This document shows, piece by piece, positions 25,001 through 35,577 of a DNA stretch of 64,000 nucleotides; the first letter of the stretch is position 1, and each line of letters starts with the position of its first letter. This stretch comes from Linyphia triangularis (lineage: Eukaryota > Arthropoda > Arachnida > Araneae > Linyphiidae). Location: the NCBI GenBank assembly GCA_963978545.1, contig OZ021729.1, positions 11,601,001-11,665,000 on the forward strand, written 5' to 3'. Under the pieces are notes generated by a model. It was not told the DNA's origin, made no database searches, and saw nothing but the letters and a program-made list of their open reading frames with translations. The translations under genes were made by a program, and so were the position numbers.

Positions 25001-25490
25001 AAAATCTGAGTTAATCCATTTCGGAGATCAGTTGATTTGGATTTCAATTCAGTTATGAGAAATGCCCACTCTAATCATTATTATTTTTTTATGTTTGAAC
25101 AACTAAATATGTTTATTTATACTTGTTCCACAACCAATCAATTCACCAACATGAATAAAAACTAAAAAAAATTCAATAATATATTCATTGTTGACAAGGT
25201 GCTTATCACAAAAATCAATACTATAAAAACATGTATAATGTAAAAAAGTACTGATGGATACATTTTACTTGATGGATAATTTACCCATTAAATAAAACTA
25301 TTTATAACTATTTCAATATAAATAAAAGCCTAATAATCCAATATTTGCCAGGAATCATTGATCGGTTAAACAATTTTTCTCAGATAATGTGCAATAACAA
25401 ATTGAATGAAATACTTTGTATTTATCTCTAGAAAGTAATTATATTTCTTAGAGCTAAAGTCGAACGGAAATGTAAATTGTTATCGTGACT
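25001..25490. other. Unannotated AT-rich DNA
   Basis: No feature recognised. Confidence 0.4.
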
Positions 25491-25754
25491 TTATATCGTC
25501 ACTTTAATGTCAAATAACACCATCTACATCTATGTAGTCTTGTAAATAATTGTCTCTAAGTACTTTAAAAAAAAAAGTCCTATTTAACGTTGAATGTTCT
25601 AAACTCAATTTCTAGTTAATTAAACATGCAACAAAACTAAACTGTCTGACATTAAATAGATCTTTATTTTTCCATTATTTAGGTAATATTATCAACGAAA
25701 CTGTATCTATATAGATAGGGTTTAGTGTTATTTGACATTAAAGTAACGATATAG
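25491..25754. mobile_element. Short TIR element (about 264 bp)
   Basis: Left end TATATCGTCACTTTAATG followed by TCAAATAACAC, and the complement of the right end reads TATATCGTTACTTTAATG followed by TCAAATAACAC: about 28 of 29 matching. It is a non-coding MITE-sized element. The exact outer boundary and TSD are uncertain because the flank contains a similar TATCGTGACTT word. Confidence 0.75.
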
Positions 25755-26794
25755 AAAATCCTTTATAATTATAACGTTTGTGAAAATATGGAATTAATTA
25801 GAAAAATGACAACTATATTAAACATTGACTAAAACATCCACAACAAATCCTCTGAAACAATCCAAAGAACCACTAGAAAATCAACCAAGAACCCTCCTGC
25901 ATAAACCATGACATGGTAATCCCGCATTCTAATTAGCGAAAAGCTGAACAAGATTCAAGAACATACGCAGCGACAATCTTCTTATTAACCATTTACCACT
26001 ACACGATCACCCAGAGGGAGGAAATTAATAAACCGTTAAATTACGTAACACGATACCCTATTCACCTACAATCCCGAATGAACCACGGTTACGAGTACAT
26101 GACAGAGAATCTTTTCAAGTCCCTCTACAATTAAACCTCGAAATTAATCTTCAGACAATCCAGAGTTTTCCCGAATTAGAGATTCCACCGTGTTGCTAGT
26201 CATTTCAAGTCCGTACCAGAACATTTTGTGGAGGGGGTGGTGCTCTCCGAGTTTCGAACGTCACGCGACTAGTAATGATTGTTTGGAGTATTATGTAAAT
26301 TCGAGTGTTTTGCTTGCTTGCTTGTCGTTTTGGTGGAGTTGGGTTGAGATGTTTCGTGCCTGTTAAGGGAAGATTTTATTGCGGGGTTTCATTAAGAGGA
26401 GAGTGTTTGGGAAGGATATTTTACATGGAGCAGATGCGTGATCAATTGTGACTTTCGGTTTTGGTTTGGTGCTTGTGGGTTTAATGGTGGGGTGTCACAA
26501 AAATGATTGCGATTCTTGAGTTTTATTTTATTTGTGCTGGTGTGGTTGGTGATTGGGTCATTATGTTGAGAGCTTGATAAACTTTTAAGTGATTTTCCGA
26601 TAAGTGTGTTTGCTTTTAATGCTCCGTTATATGAATCGTTTGATTTTAAAAGAGGGCTTCTGGCAGTTTCAAGATTTTACAGAAGGAGGAAAAATCTTTC
26701 CAGGTTCTTATAGAGACCAACTTCAAATGGAAACTTTACAAGGCTACTACCTCACTATTAAAGGACACAGAAATCTTATTTCTAATTCTGTCGA
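25755..26794. other. Unannotated DNA with a GC-richer core at 26150-26580
   Basis: The core (TTTCGAACGTCACGCGACTAG and GT-rich text to about 26500) has no repeats or coding frame. It is a candidate for cross-species conservation analysis. Confidence 0.35.
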
Positions 26795-26858
26795 TGCTTA
26801 TGTATATATGCTTATGTATATATATATATGCTTATGTATATATATGCTTATATATACA
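26795..26858. repeat. TATATG-type microsatellite
   Basis: CTTATGTATATATATG-like units occur about four times. Confidence 0.85.
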
Positions 26859-27135
26859 AAAAAGAAATTAATATAAATCCTTCATATGCATTGAAAACTT
26901 TTAAGTGTAATTGCAGCTTCTTGAGATCAGATCAAGTTTTCATAGTGTTTGACCACTTACTACAGAAGATCCATTCCGAACTATTTACTAACTTATTTTG
27001 TACAGCCAAAACTTGATTGAATACATTGTCCTCCACAATGAGTCTATTTGCCAAGATTCAGCTCTAGTGGACGATGGAAAGTGAGTTAGTTAAACCCTCC
27101 AAAGATTTTGCTTCGTTAACTTTAATAGGGGATGG
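26859..27135 (+). repeat. Family C copy
   Basis: TTAATATAAATCCTTCATATG, then TTTTAAGTGTAATTGCAGCTT, ACTTGATTGAATACATTGTC, TTTGCCAAGATTCAGCTC and GGACGATGGAAAGTGAGTTA match the order in 57975-58235. Confidence 0.7.
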
Positions 27136-27239
27136 TTTCAGTCAACTAATATTGCCAAATTGAACATGTTTGAATTAAACTTGGCTTCTGGATAATAGAA
27201 CGAGAGTAAAAGCTGATAAGTATGGCGTAAGAGAATAGA

Positions 27240-27385
27240 AACGTGTGTAAAAGCTGCATTTGCGTGACAGTCTCAAAACTTGATAGAAGCATCATCATCG
27301 TATACCAGCCAAGTTTCAAAGTTTCAGTTCGTTCACATGACGAGAGTTGGGTTAATTAGTAATCCCAAGCCCCAATTGATGTCTT
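27240..27385 (+). repeat. Family C fragment
   Basis: AACTTGATAGAAGCATCATC, GCCAAGTTTC and CATGACGAGAGTTGGGTTAA follow one another as in the 3' half of family C. Confidence 0.55.
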
Positions 27386-27484
27386 TAGAATTTGTTCTGC
27401 GTTAAAAATTATTTTCTTCATTATATTATGTGAAACTGGCATTTATTTAGCTTTTTGATCAGTTATATATATAATTCTCCGTTG

Positions 27485-27545
27485 TTTGTTTGTTTGTTTA
27501 TTGAGGTTTTATGGCGCAAAGGCAACACAAGGGCCATGCTGCGCC
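27485..27545 (-). mobile_element. 61-bp retroposed insertion with 14-bp TSD
   Basis: ATAATTCTCCGTTG is present exactly at 27471-27484 and 27546-27559. The minus-strand insert reads TGGCGCAGCATGGCCCTTGT, GTTGCCTTTGCGCCATAAAA and ends in a CAAACAAACAAA tail. The GGCGCA...TGCGCC stem and the GTGTTGC core are shared with the SINE 3' end at 57113-57180. It is probably a strongly 5'-truncated LINE or SINE copy. Confidence 0.88.
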
Positions 27546-27690
27546 ATAATTCTCCGTTGGTATTTTGCCTAAATTTTTTATAAGTTAAAAGTTTAGATAA
27601 ATTGAAGATCTCTTAATGTTTATACAATACTATGAATCTTGTTTAAATTTTATAATATACAACGTTCGTAATAGTGTCACGTTAAGATGC

Positions 27691-27903
27691 TTAACCCTTT
27701 GCACTGCAGGCCTTTTTTGAGCGGAGGAGTCAGCGACTCGAGACATTTTAGGTTCGGTTTCGTGTTTATGGATTTGCTTCATAGAAACTAAACACAGTCA
27801 TTGGCCTTGCATCGAATTTCCGCATCACACCTAATGGTCCTCTCGTGGTTTGGCATCCAATCGTGTGGCACCTGAGAGGCGCCACTGGAGTGCAAAGGGT
27901 TAA
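27691..27903. mobile_element. Canonical piggyBac-like MITE (213 bp)
   Basis: TTAA at both ends (27691-27694 and 27900-27903). Termini are CCCTTTGCACTGCAG and, complemented, CCCTTTGCACTCCAG, one mismatch in 15. TTAACCCTTTGC is a typical start for piggyBac-superfamily elements. The interior is moderately GC-rich and non-coding, so the transposase must come from elsewhere. Confidence 0.88.
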
Positions 27904-27904
27904 T

Positions 27905-28203
27905 AAATGTGCCTAGCTTAAGTTCAAAAGCAGGTTTATTGAGGCGACCAGATTACAAAGCATAGGTCATACGAGTGAACAAGAACAACCACTTACAACT
28001 TATATATACATAACAAAGAATGTTCTAGACACTTCCTAGAATTAACTAAAGAGGAAACGGAAGTTAAACTGAACATTCCAGAAGCTTCTGGAAGTTATAA
28101 CGAAAGTAAATAATAAATAAACTCAAATGTCACCGGCAAGGACCGAACCTGCGACCCGCGGCTTCGTAGACTCGATTTCTTTCACTGAGCCACAGAGCCT
28201 TGG
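27905..28203 (-). mobile_element. tRNA-headed/LTR-like composite retroelement fragment
   Basis: Read on the minus strand, 28203-28130 looks tRNA-derived, with an A-box-like TGGCTCAGTGA (28192-28182) and a B-box-like GGTTCGGTCC (28149-28140). Then follow TGACATTTGAG, a heat-shock-element array (28093-28071), a TATATATAAG box (about 28009-28000) and AATAAACC (about 27940), the usual order of a retroviral-type LTR promoter and polyadenylation signal. It lies directly against the piggyBac-like MITE. It may be a SINE with an LTR-derived body, or a SINE beside a solo LTR. No TSD is clear. Confidence 0.45.
28071..28093. promoter_or_regulatory. Perfect heat-shock element, five pentamers
   Basis: GAA-CA-TTC-CA-GAA-GC-TTC-TG-GAA: five alternating GAA/TTC triplets at exact 2-bp spacing, matching the HSF binding consensus nGAAnnTTCn. 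A weaker run (TTC-TA-GAC-AC-TTC) lies at 28023-28035. A TATA-like box is about 60-70 bp away on the minus-strand downstream side. Confidence 0.6.
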
Positions 28204-28215
28204 ACTAGTTCAGCT

Positions 28216-29264
28216 TCGCGGCAATTGCAATATTTATACTTGAAGAAAGAAAAATCATGTTATTGAAAATATCATTTAGTTAGAGTTTATTTAGCATAAT
28301 TGAAAACTAATTAATTTAATTACAAAAAAGTCATCACACAAAGAACCATAAATTTTACAATTATCATTTTTCAATTAATGGGTTTCAATGATTTTTTCTT
28401 AAATATACCATTAAAATATAATTTTGCGCAGAAATAATGCATTACTTAAACAAACAGTATCGTGTTATAGACCAGAGCTTCTCAAATAACACCTGTCAAT
28501 ATAAATACTTCAGCAACCCAAGCCTCATTCTATCTGAATGCAAATTTTATGCCGTTTTTTATACGCAAAAAAAAAACCCGCCAAAAAATAAATCAAGCCA
28601 AAGATAAATGGAAACTAGAAGCAAAGCACCTACCTTCGATCCAAACTCAAGAAAACAAATGATATCTTTCTCTTTGTGAGATAAAACCCGCTTCCAATCT
28701 TCTCAAGCATACAAATAGGCATTAGATTGGATTAAGAAGAGGAGAAATACACACAGCGGAAGCAGAAGGCGTTTTGATCTGTTTATAGCATTATCGGCTC
28801 ATGATGGCAAATTTCTTTTTTGCTTAAAGAGCGAGACAATTGGAGAGAAAAAATTGAATGCAATTAGAGGAAAAATTGAAATTCTCAGTGACAAATCGTA
28901 ATTGTTCAGTGATCCTACGAAGATGGATGACACTAAGTACGCTGTAGTTTATGGAAGCGAAATTGTTTTCTGTTGTACCTTTGACAAAGAACTTGGTTTT
29001 GTTTTTGTGTTGCTTGTCAAGGAAATTACGGTGTAAGGAGGCAATGTGTTTGATGATTTGATTTTATTGAAGTTAATTAAAATGGGGAGTGAGAGAAATT
29101 TTAGGTAGATTATGAGAAATGAGTTTGACATATTTTCTTTATGAAATGTTATAGTGCGTGGACTATTTTTTTAATTCCGTAGTATTAATAATTTAAAAAA
29201 AATTCGTGTTAATATGTAGTGTGTGCGTGTGTTAGGCAAATTTGATGAAACCTAATTAACCCGC
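28216..29264. other. Unannotated DNA
   Basis: No convincing feature. A 60-codon minus-strand frame at 28949-29131 is not called. Confidence 0.4.
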
Positions 29265-29375
29265 TTGCCGTTATCTGATATGATTGGTTGAAATTTGGCA
29301 GATATATTCGATGTCGAATACAACGTATTCTATCAAGTTGTGGGGGCTCTCACTGTCACTAAAAGGTGGCTTTTA
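29265..29375 (-). repeat. Family C fragment, reverse orientation
   Basis: TTAACCCGCTTGCCGTTATC, TTGAAATTTGGCAGATATAT and TATTCTATCAAGTTGTGGGG are the complement of the family C 3' word order. Confidence 0.6.
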
Positions 29376-29386
29376 CAAACGTTTCT

Positions 29387-29611
29387 CCAATCGTTTTTGA
29401 ATAGTATTAAATCATATTTAACCAATCGTTTTTGAATAGTATTAAATCATATTTAACCAATCGTTTTTGAATAGTATTAAATCATATTTAACCAATCGTT
29501 TTTGAATAGTATTAAATCATATTTAACCAATCGTTTTTGAATAGTATTAAATCATATTTAACCAATCGTTTTTGAATAGTATTAAATCATATTTAACCAA
29601 TCGTTGTTGAA
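29387..29611. repeat. 35-bp tandem repeat, six identical copies
   Basis: Units starting CCAATCGTTTTTGAATAGTA begin at 29387, 29422, 29457, 29492, 29527 and 29562; all six are identical. A seventh partial and diverged unit starts at 29597. Perfect identity suggests recent expansion. Confidence 0.97.
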
Positions 29612-29840
29612 TCTCTATCCTGTTGCCAAAATTATTTTAATAAGAATACATAAAAGGTATTTTGAAATTAATGCATAAATTTAATATGAAGTGTGGTCCA
29701 ATTCAACGTTGCGTATTAACGTTATAAGTGAATGAATTTTAACCGATAATTGTTGAAACTCTTTCCTGTTGTTAAAATTGTTTTAATCAGAATACTTAAA
29801 ATATATTTAAACGGGAATGCATAAATCCTTATTCATTTTT
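29597..29840. repeat. Diverged direct duplication, about 145-bp offset
   Basis: GTTGTTGAATCTCTATCCTG through AATGCATAAATTT (to about 29690) is repeated as ATTGTTGAAACTCTTTCCTG through AATGCATAAATCC (to about 29838). Confidence 0.75.
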
Positions 29841-30978
29841 GATAAATAAATTTTGAAACGTTTGTTTATAGAGATTTTTCTAATATTTAAAATTAGATGC
29901 AAACAACAAGTACACGCTGACAACCGAATCAGCGCTACTTTAATGAATACAGCCATTTGAAGTTTGGAAATCCTTCAAATATTTAACGCATTCGGACAAA
30001 AATAGTTTTTAAATGTGTCTGATTTCAGTGCGCCATCTAAACGGTACAATTAAATATTAGCAATTATGGTTCAATTAATAATTAATATACTTTAATTTGT
30101 ATGGATTTCCAATCTTTCAAAATTATAATAGTTTCTTTAAGCTAAATATAATTGTATCAATTAATAAACCAGTTAATACACTTAAAAAAATATGTTACCT
30201 AAATAGTTAATGCATTTAAAAATTAAAAGATGCACGCATTTTTAATTCCCATACACAATCGAACTAAAATGCATAAAACTTACTTTCAGAATTTATTACT
30301 AACCATACTACCCTAAATAAACTCAATCTAACAAACTAGTTTTAAGTCCCAATTAATTCAAAAGCTACTTTCACGAAATTCCTAGAATTATGCGCCTGAA
30401 ACTATGCAAACTATCACAAAATTCAACAACGGTGAGAAAATTTACAGAGAAATGCACAGCGTATGTAAAATTAAAGTAATTATATTTTTGTAAGATCTAT
30501 TATTACTATAATTATCCCGCACAAGAGAACATGTTTTAAATGGAAAATACCAATCTTTAATCCTGTCTCTAGCAAGTAATTACGCCAAGTACGGATATAT
30601 GTTTTCTAGGACGGGTAATTTTTATTTCATTTACTTGAGATTATAATATTTTATTCCATTTCTTGGTAAACTTTTATCTACGAAAGTACTTAAATAATGC
30701 ATAAGACGAAACGTATTAACATTACTAATTCAGGGAAGTATTCAAAGGTTGTGGCATTTAGTACAACTTTTAAGTTTCGAAACAAAATCAGATTAAAGTT
30801 GGCATGATGTACTCGATTTATAGTTCAGTTTTTAGTATTGAATTTTAATGACTTGGTACCAGGTTCTTTTGGTATTTTGGATTTGAAAAAAAAATGGTGT
30901 CAAGAGAAACTTTGAACTTTATCGTCTTATAATGTATCAATAGAACAAAAACAAACAAATTCGCCAATTTAGAGTTAT
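29841..30978. other. Unannotated AT-rich DNA
   Basis: No feature recognised. Confidence 0.4.
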
Positions 30979-30992
30979 GGACAATATTTTGG

Positions 30993-31169
30993 CTGGTTGT
31001 TTTCAGATTATCTGGTGCCGTCAGCAACACGAGGGCTATAATGCGCCGAAACATTCGTCATTAGACAAGCCAATGTACATTTACAAACACCCATGCCTAA
31101 CACGGAACTCGAAACCGCAACCTCGCGGTCTAGAAGCTAGCACGCTAACCACTATACCGTTTGGTCGGT
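30993..31169 (-). mobile_element. tRNA-derived SINE, family 1 (177 bp), 14-bp TSD
   Basis: The perfect TSD GGACAATATTTTGG occurs at 30979-30992 and 31170-31183. On the minus strand the element starts ACCGACCAAACGG, has a tRNA A-box-like TATAGTGGTTAGCG and a B-box-like GGTTTCGAGTTCC, then the body ending ATAATCTGAAAACAACCAG. The B box has substitutions relative to the copy at 57193, so the Pol III promoter is probably weakened. Confidence 0.93.
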
Positions 31170-31249
31170 GGACAATATTTTGGAAATCGGTCTTTAGTGA
31201 AAAATTATTTGTAATTATTTGTATTTTTGCTAAGAATGTATATTAAAAA

Positions 31250-31345
31250 AAATATAGGGATACAAATTTGTATCCAATTATCAAAATCTAGTCCCATTTT
31301 GAAGCAATGATTTGAGTGAAAAGAATTATTTTAATGTAAATCACC
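31250..31345. repeat. Outlying unit of the array at 32330-32860
   Basis: TTATCAAAATCTAGTCCCA, TTTTGAAGCAATGATTT and GAATTATTTTAATGTAAATC match ACTATCAGAATTTAGTCCTA, TTGAAAAAATGGTTT and GAACTATTTTAATGTGAATG at about 32603-32670. It is separated from the main array by the LTR-like region. Confidence 0.6.
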
Positions 31346-31563
31346 AATTAACCATTGGTTAGTCACGTGGTTCACAAATGCCCCCTCCCCCTCACAATCA
31401 ATTTCTCAACAGATAGCAGCTCATGATCAAAGCCTTCTTACAGTTTTTGTTCATGTTATTTTAAAAATATGTTTTGAGTTTTACTTTATTCTGTTCAATA
31501 ACGTTGTGTTTTTAATTAAAATTCCCTCTTAGTTTGATATTTGGTCACGAATTTAATAGTATT

Positions 31564-32310
31564 GTTATGAATTTATGTATATTTGTAAATATTCCGTAGT
31601 ATTGATTATGTAAATAGGAAAATTTATATACATTTTGCATAAGGCAGTGCATGAGTTCGTCTTTTCATCGCTTTCCTGCAATGTGTCCCTTGTTGCTTGA
31701 AAACGAGTTTTGCAGAGATAATGCTGGGAAGCGAGTTTTACAAAGAGAAGGCCATTTAACATTATGGTAATGGCAATCTCGCCAAATGAGCGAGATAGAG
31801 CCAGCTGGCGACGGTTTTGGCGACTAATTTTGCTCGCCAAATTTGACGATAAATAGCCAATTTTCGCCAAACTTGGCGACATTTTCGGTCCCCATGTACC
31901 TGTATAGGACTTTGTATTGAGTCTACTATACTAAACTTCAACTTAACTAGACATCACTTAGAAGATAGATCGTCACAGTGCTCATAGGTATTTAATCCAT
32001 TTTGGCTGAGTGAAGACATAATTCTCGCCAAACCTTATAGCCTTTTGTTCTCTACAGGGTTGTGGCTTGGCGAACATTATGCTTTCACGCCGCCAAAATT
32101 GATTAAATACCTATGAGCACTGTGACGATCTATCGTCTAAGTGATGTCTAGTTAAGTTGAAGTTTAGTATAGAACGAGAAGGTCTGGAGTTATATCGGAA
32201 TAAATTTCTGCAAGTTCTGATCTGCTTTGGCTTCAAGTCTTTCGAACCCATCCACGCAAAAGTACGCACGAAAATTTGAATTTGGGAGACATTTGTCTCC
32301 CTCGCAACAA
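31564..32310 (+). mobile_element. LTR-like region with a large internal palindrome
   Basis: It begins TGTTATGAATTTATG, a common LTR-type start. It contains TATATACATTTTGC, multiple TTGGCGA/TCGCCAA words (31775-31880), the palindrome at 31927-32171, an AATAAA word (32199) and a possible CGCAACA end. The region separates two parts of an old tandem array, as an insertion would. The end point and TSD are not secure. The 105-codon minus-strand frame across 31565-31882 has no recognisable domain. Confidence 0.35.
31927..32171. repeat. 71-bp-arm inverted repeat, 70/71 identical
   Basis: The arm TATACTAAACTTCAACTTAA...GGTATTTAATC (31927-31997) is complementary to 32101-32171 with a single mismatch (GAAGAT versus GACGAT). 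The 103-bp spacer contains further CGCCAAA/TTGGCG words. RNA from this region would form a long, almost perfect hairpin. Confidence 0.97.
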
Positions 32311-32329
32311 GTCGCGCTCCTAAACAAGG

Positions 32330-32855
32330 GTTATTTAAACGTAATAAATAAAAATCAAGTAAATGAATGGCAAGTGTCAAAAAAATGTAAGGTAAAATAT
32401 TCTAAAATATTTTCCCTCCAAATCTTGTCTTGCTTTAAAGAAATGGTGTGAATAAAAATAATTATTCATATTTTTATTGTAAATTCATAATATTGAATCA
32501 TTATTTTGAATCATAAATTAATAAAATTAAATTAATAAAAATTAAATAAATGGATGGCAAGTGTTAAAAATGTAAGGTTAAAAATTCTCAAAAACTATTT
32601 AACTATCAGAATTTAGTCCTACTTTGAAAAAATGGTTTAAATACCAAGAACTATTTTAATGTGAATGATGAACTAATAAAACTAAATGATGAAAATTTAA
32701 ATAAATGGATGGTAAGTGTTAAAATATATGAGGTTAAAAATTCTAAAAATAATATCCAAAAATCACAACCACGTCATCTTTGAAATTGTTTGCTAAATTT
32801 AAAGAATATTTTTTTGATGTGAATGAATTTTTAAATCAATGGATGAAAAGAAAGT

Positions 32856-32860
<5 letters not shown>
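32330..32860. repeat. Diverged tandem repeat, 130-190 bp units
   Basis: ATGGATGGCAAGTGTTAAAA-type words occur near 32362, 32551 and 32706, with a weak fourth near 32838. Each is followed by AGGTTAAAAATTCT and a TTTGAAAAAATGG block. Unit lengths vary (about 188, 155 and 134 bp). Confidence 0.7.

Positions 32861-32895
<35 letters not shown>
32858..32895. repeat. Poly(T) tract, about 38 nt
   Basis: Uninterrupted T run at the right edge of the diverged array. Confidence 0.95.
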
Positions 32896-32900
<5 letters not shown>

Positions 32901-33554
32901 CGTCAATTAAATTTTATTTTAATGCGGGTTTTATTTTAAAGCCTGCAATTTTAAACATTTTTTACGAAAGGATTAAAAAAAGACAATTATGTTCATTCAA
33001 TAATAACTTTGAACAAATTTCTTTCTTAAATATAAATCAACTACATTGAAAAAAATTAACTTTATTTTTTTTAAAAAGAACCATTTTACAATTACTTTCC
33101 TAAGTTGTGCTCTATATTTACCATTTCTAAATTCATCTCTTTGCACACAAAAACCTTAGATAGAATATAAGTTTTCGTTTTATTTCGAATTTCTATGGGA
33201 AAAAGCGTTTTCGGATTCTCAAACTCTAAATAAAATAGATTTATACAGTGATGAAATAACTGGTTTCTGAGGAAATCTCAATATTTAAAAGGAAAGTATT
33301 CCTAAAAGTAATTCAATGGTTAAACTATACCAAACTTGTGCGTGTTTCCGAAACTTTTAAACTCTGGGAAGAAAACATCTTCTAAAATGGTTAAAACATT
33401 TTTATGTATTTTTGGCCGTGAATCTATGCTGCAGGTTTTTTTTTTTTTTTTAAATATGGACAAAAGAAATACTATTTAAATCAAAGAATTGACGTCAAGA
33501 TATTTTATACAATAAATGAAAGTTATCTTCTTACTAGTTATTTGTAAGATGCAC
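32896..33554. other. Unannotated AT-rich DNA
   Basis: A second T run lies at about 33438-33451. No other feature recognised. Confidence 0.4.
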
Positions 33555-34435
33555 GTTGAAAAATGACGAATATAACAAACCCTTTAATTTAGCATACACG
33601 AAATATTTATTAAAAACTCAATTTATGTTAATATTGTGCAAATGAAAATTCCATTCAAGAACTTTTATTGCATTTTGGAAAATGACGAATATAACAAACA
33701 CTTTAATTTAGCATACACGAAATATTTATAAAATTTTAATTTTAATATTGTGCAAATGAAAATTTCATTCAATAATTTTTATTATGTAAATTCAATTTTG
33801 GAAAATGACGAATATAACAAACACTTTAATTTAGCATACACGAAATATTTATAAAATTTTCATTTTAATATTGTGCAAATGAAAATTTCATTCAATAATT
33901 TTTATTATGTAAATTCAATTTTGGAAAATGACGAATATAACAAACACTTTAATTTAGCATACACGAAATATTTATAAAATTTTAATTTTAATATTGTGCA
34001 AATGAAAATTTCATTCAATAATTTTTATTATGTAGATTCAATTTTGGAAAATGACGAATATAACAAACACTTTAATTTAGCATGCACGAAATATTTATTG
34101 AAAATTCAATTTCTTTTAATATTGTGCAAATGAAAATTTCATTGAATGATTTTTATTGCTGTAGATTAAATTTTTGGAAAATGACGAATATAACAAACAC
34201 TTTAATTTAGCATACACGAAATATTTATTAAAAATTCAATTTCTTGTAATATTGTGCAAATGAAAATTCCATTCAATAATTTTTTGTTGTTGTAAATTCA
34301 ATTTTGGAAAATGATGAATATAAGAAACACTTTAATTTAGCATACACGACATTTTATAAAATTTCAATTTCTTTTAATATTGCTCAAATAAAAATTTCAT
34401 TCAATAATCTTTCTTCTGTGGATTCGATTTAATAC
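33555..34435. repeat. 120-130-bp tandem array, seven copies
   Basis: AAAATGACGAATATAACAAA marks the units at 33559, 33679, 33802, 33925, 34048, 34178 and 34308. Spacing is 120, 123, 123, 123, 130 and 130 bp. The three central units are nearly identical, and the outermost ones are the most diverged, as expected for unequal crossing-over. Confidence 0.96.
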
Positions 34436-35101
34436 ACACCTTCACTTGACTTGCATCTCTTGACCATGACGAAGCCTTACATAGTAGGCCGTGTGAAAAT
34501 ACTGCAATTCCAAAATAGAAGCCAACGATCAAATGACTGGCCTTGAGGCTTCTTTATTGTAACAGCATATGCATGAAGTATCAAAAATTGGCCGTGTTTT
34601 AATATGAAAAGTAATGTTAAGTCGATTGGAGCGAGATCAATCCTGGGAATCAACTGTATCATTATGATTTCATAACTCTTCACAGTCAATGTAAAATGTA
34701 TGCTCGCGCCATCTTACAACGTTACAGAGTCATTCAGTGATTCAGTGATCAGTGTAACTCTGTAATTTTTGTATAAATATAATATTCTAAAAACTGTTTT
34801 CATTCATTCTAAATATACTCAGAGCACAAGGTGTAGAATAACGCACAATTTTCAATTACATTCTAATACTGGTGACTGCATTTGAACTTAACATCGATTG
34901 GAGTAATTTAACGTTGTTTTTATTTTTATATGTTTATTTGAATAAAAAATTGGGAAGTTTGGCGATACATTCCTCTTTGTGGGCAAGCGAAACGGAGGAG
35001 AAAGAGTCGTTGAGGGGGGCAATTCTCAAGGGCGTTCATTTTTCAATTGTTATGCCGTAATTGAATTTTCACGATAGTTTTGTGGATGGAAACATTTAAC
35101 A
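34436..35101. other. Unannotated DNA
   Basis: The frames at 34477-34689 (minus) and 34872-35060 (plus) lack domain features. No gene called. Confidence 0.4.
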
Positions 35102-35268
35102 CACTTTTTAATGCATTACCAAACAATTTTGATCAAAATCGTTACTTTTAATGCATTACCAAAAGATTTTGATCAAAATCGTTACTTTTAAAGCATTATC
35201 AAAGGATTTTGATCAAAATCGTTACTTTTAAAGCATTATCAAAGGATTTTGATTAAAATCGTTACAAT
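35102..35268. repeat. 40-bp tandem repeat, about four copies
   Basis: TTTTAATGCATTACCAAA and GATTTTGATCAAAATCGTTA alternate every 40 bp (AATGC at 35110 and 35150, AAAGC at 35190 and 35230). Each unit contains the palindrome GATTTTGATCAAAATC. Confidence 0.95.
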
Positions 35269-35269
35269 C

Positions 35270-35410
35270 AATTAAAAAAAAAAATTTTCAATGGCAGCAA
35301 CTTAATACGCATAATTTTGACGAAAACCTTTATGACAGGTCCCATGGCTACCACTAAAGGCAAAAGTTGAACATCGTAGATCAATCCGTTCAGGAGTAAT
35401 GCTAACAACA
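35270..35410 (+). repeat. Dispersed repeat family F copy
   Basis: AAATTTTCAATGGCAGC, CATAATTTTGACGAAAAC, CATGGCTACCACTAA and AAAAGTTGAAC are paralleled at 61830-61935 (AAATTTTCAATGGCAGC, GCTATTTTGACGAAATC, ATGGCCATTCTTAAC, AAAAGTTCAGC). Unclassified. Confidence 0.65.
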
Positions 35411-35577
35411 AAAACATTTTTTTAGGCTATTTTATTTTTCAGGAGTAATGCCAACTAAAGAAAAAAAATCTAGGCTATTTTTTTTATTTTTTTTTACTCC
35501 GATCGTTCTAAAACGTATAGAAATATAAAAATATGGATACTTTTTTTTTTTACCAAAGAGAAAATTTTCACTAACGT

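Noticed and set aside
28128..28203. Functional tRNA gene on the minus strand
   Set aside because: Box-like words are present, but acceptor-stem pairing is poor; it reads better as a SINE head.
29387..29611. Possible CRISPR-like array
   Set aside because: The 35-bp repeats are directly adjacent with no spacers, in a eukaryotic context.
30977..31246. 89-codon frame
   Set aside because: It is readthrough of the SINE at 30993-31169, with the same peptide blocks as at 57020.
31565..31882. 105-codon minus-strand frame
   Set aside because: No recognisable domain; it lies in an LTR-like region with repeated TTGGCGA words and ends in AT-rich text.
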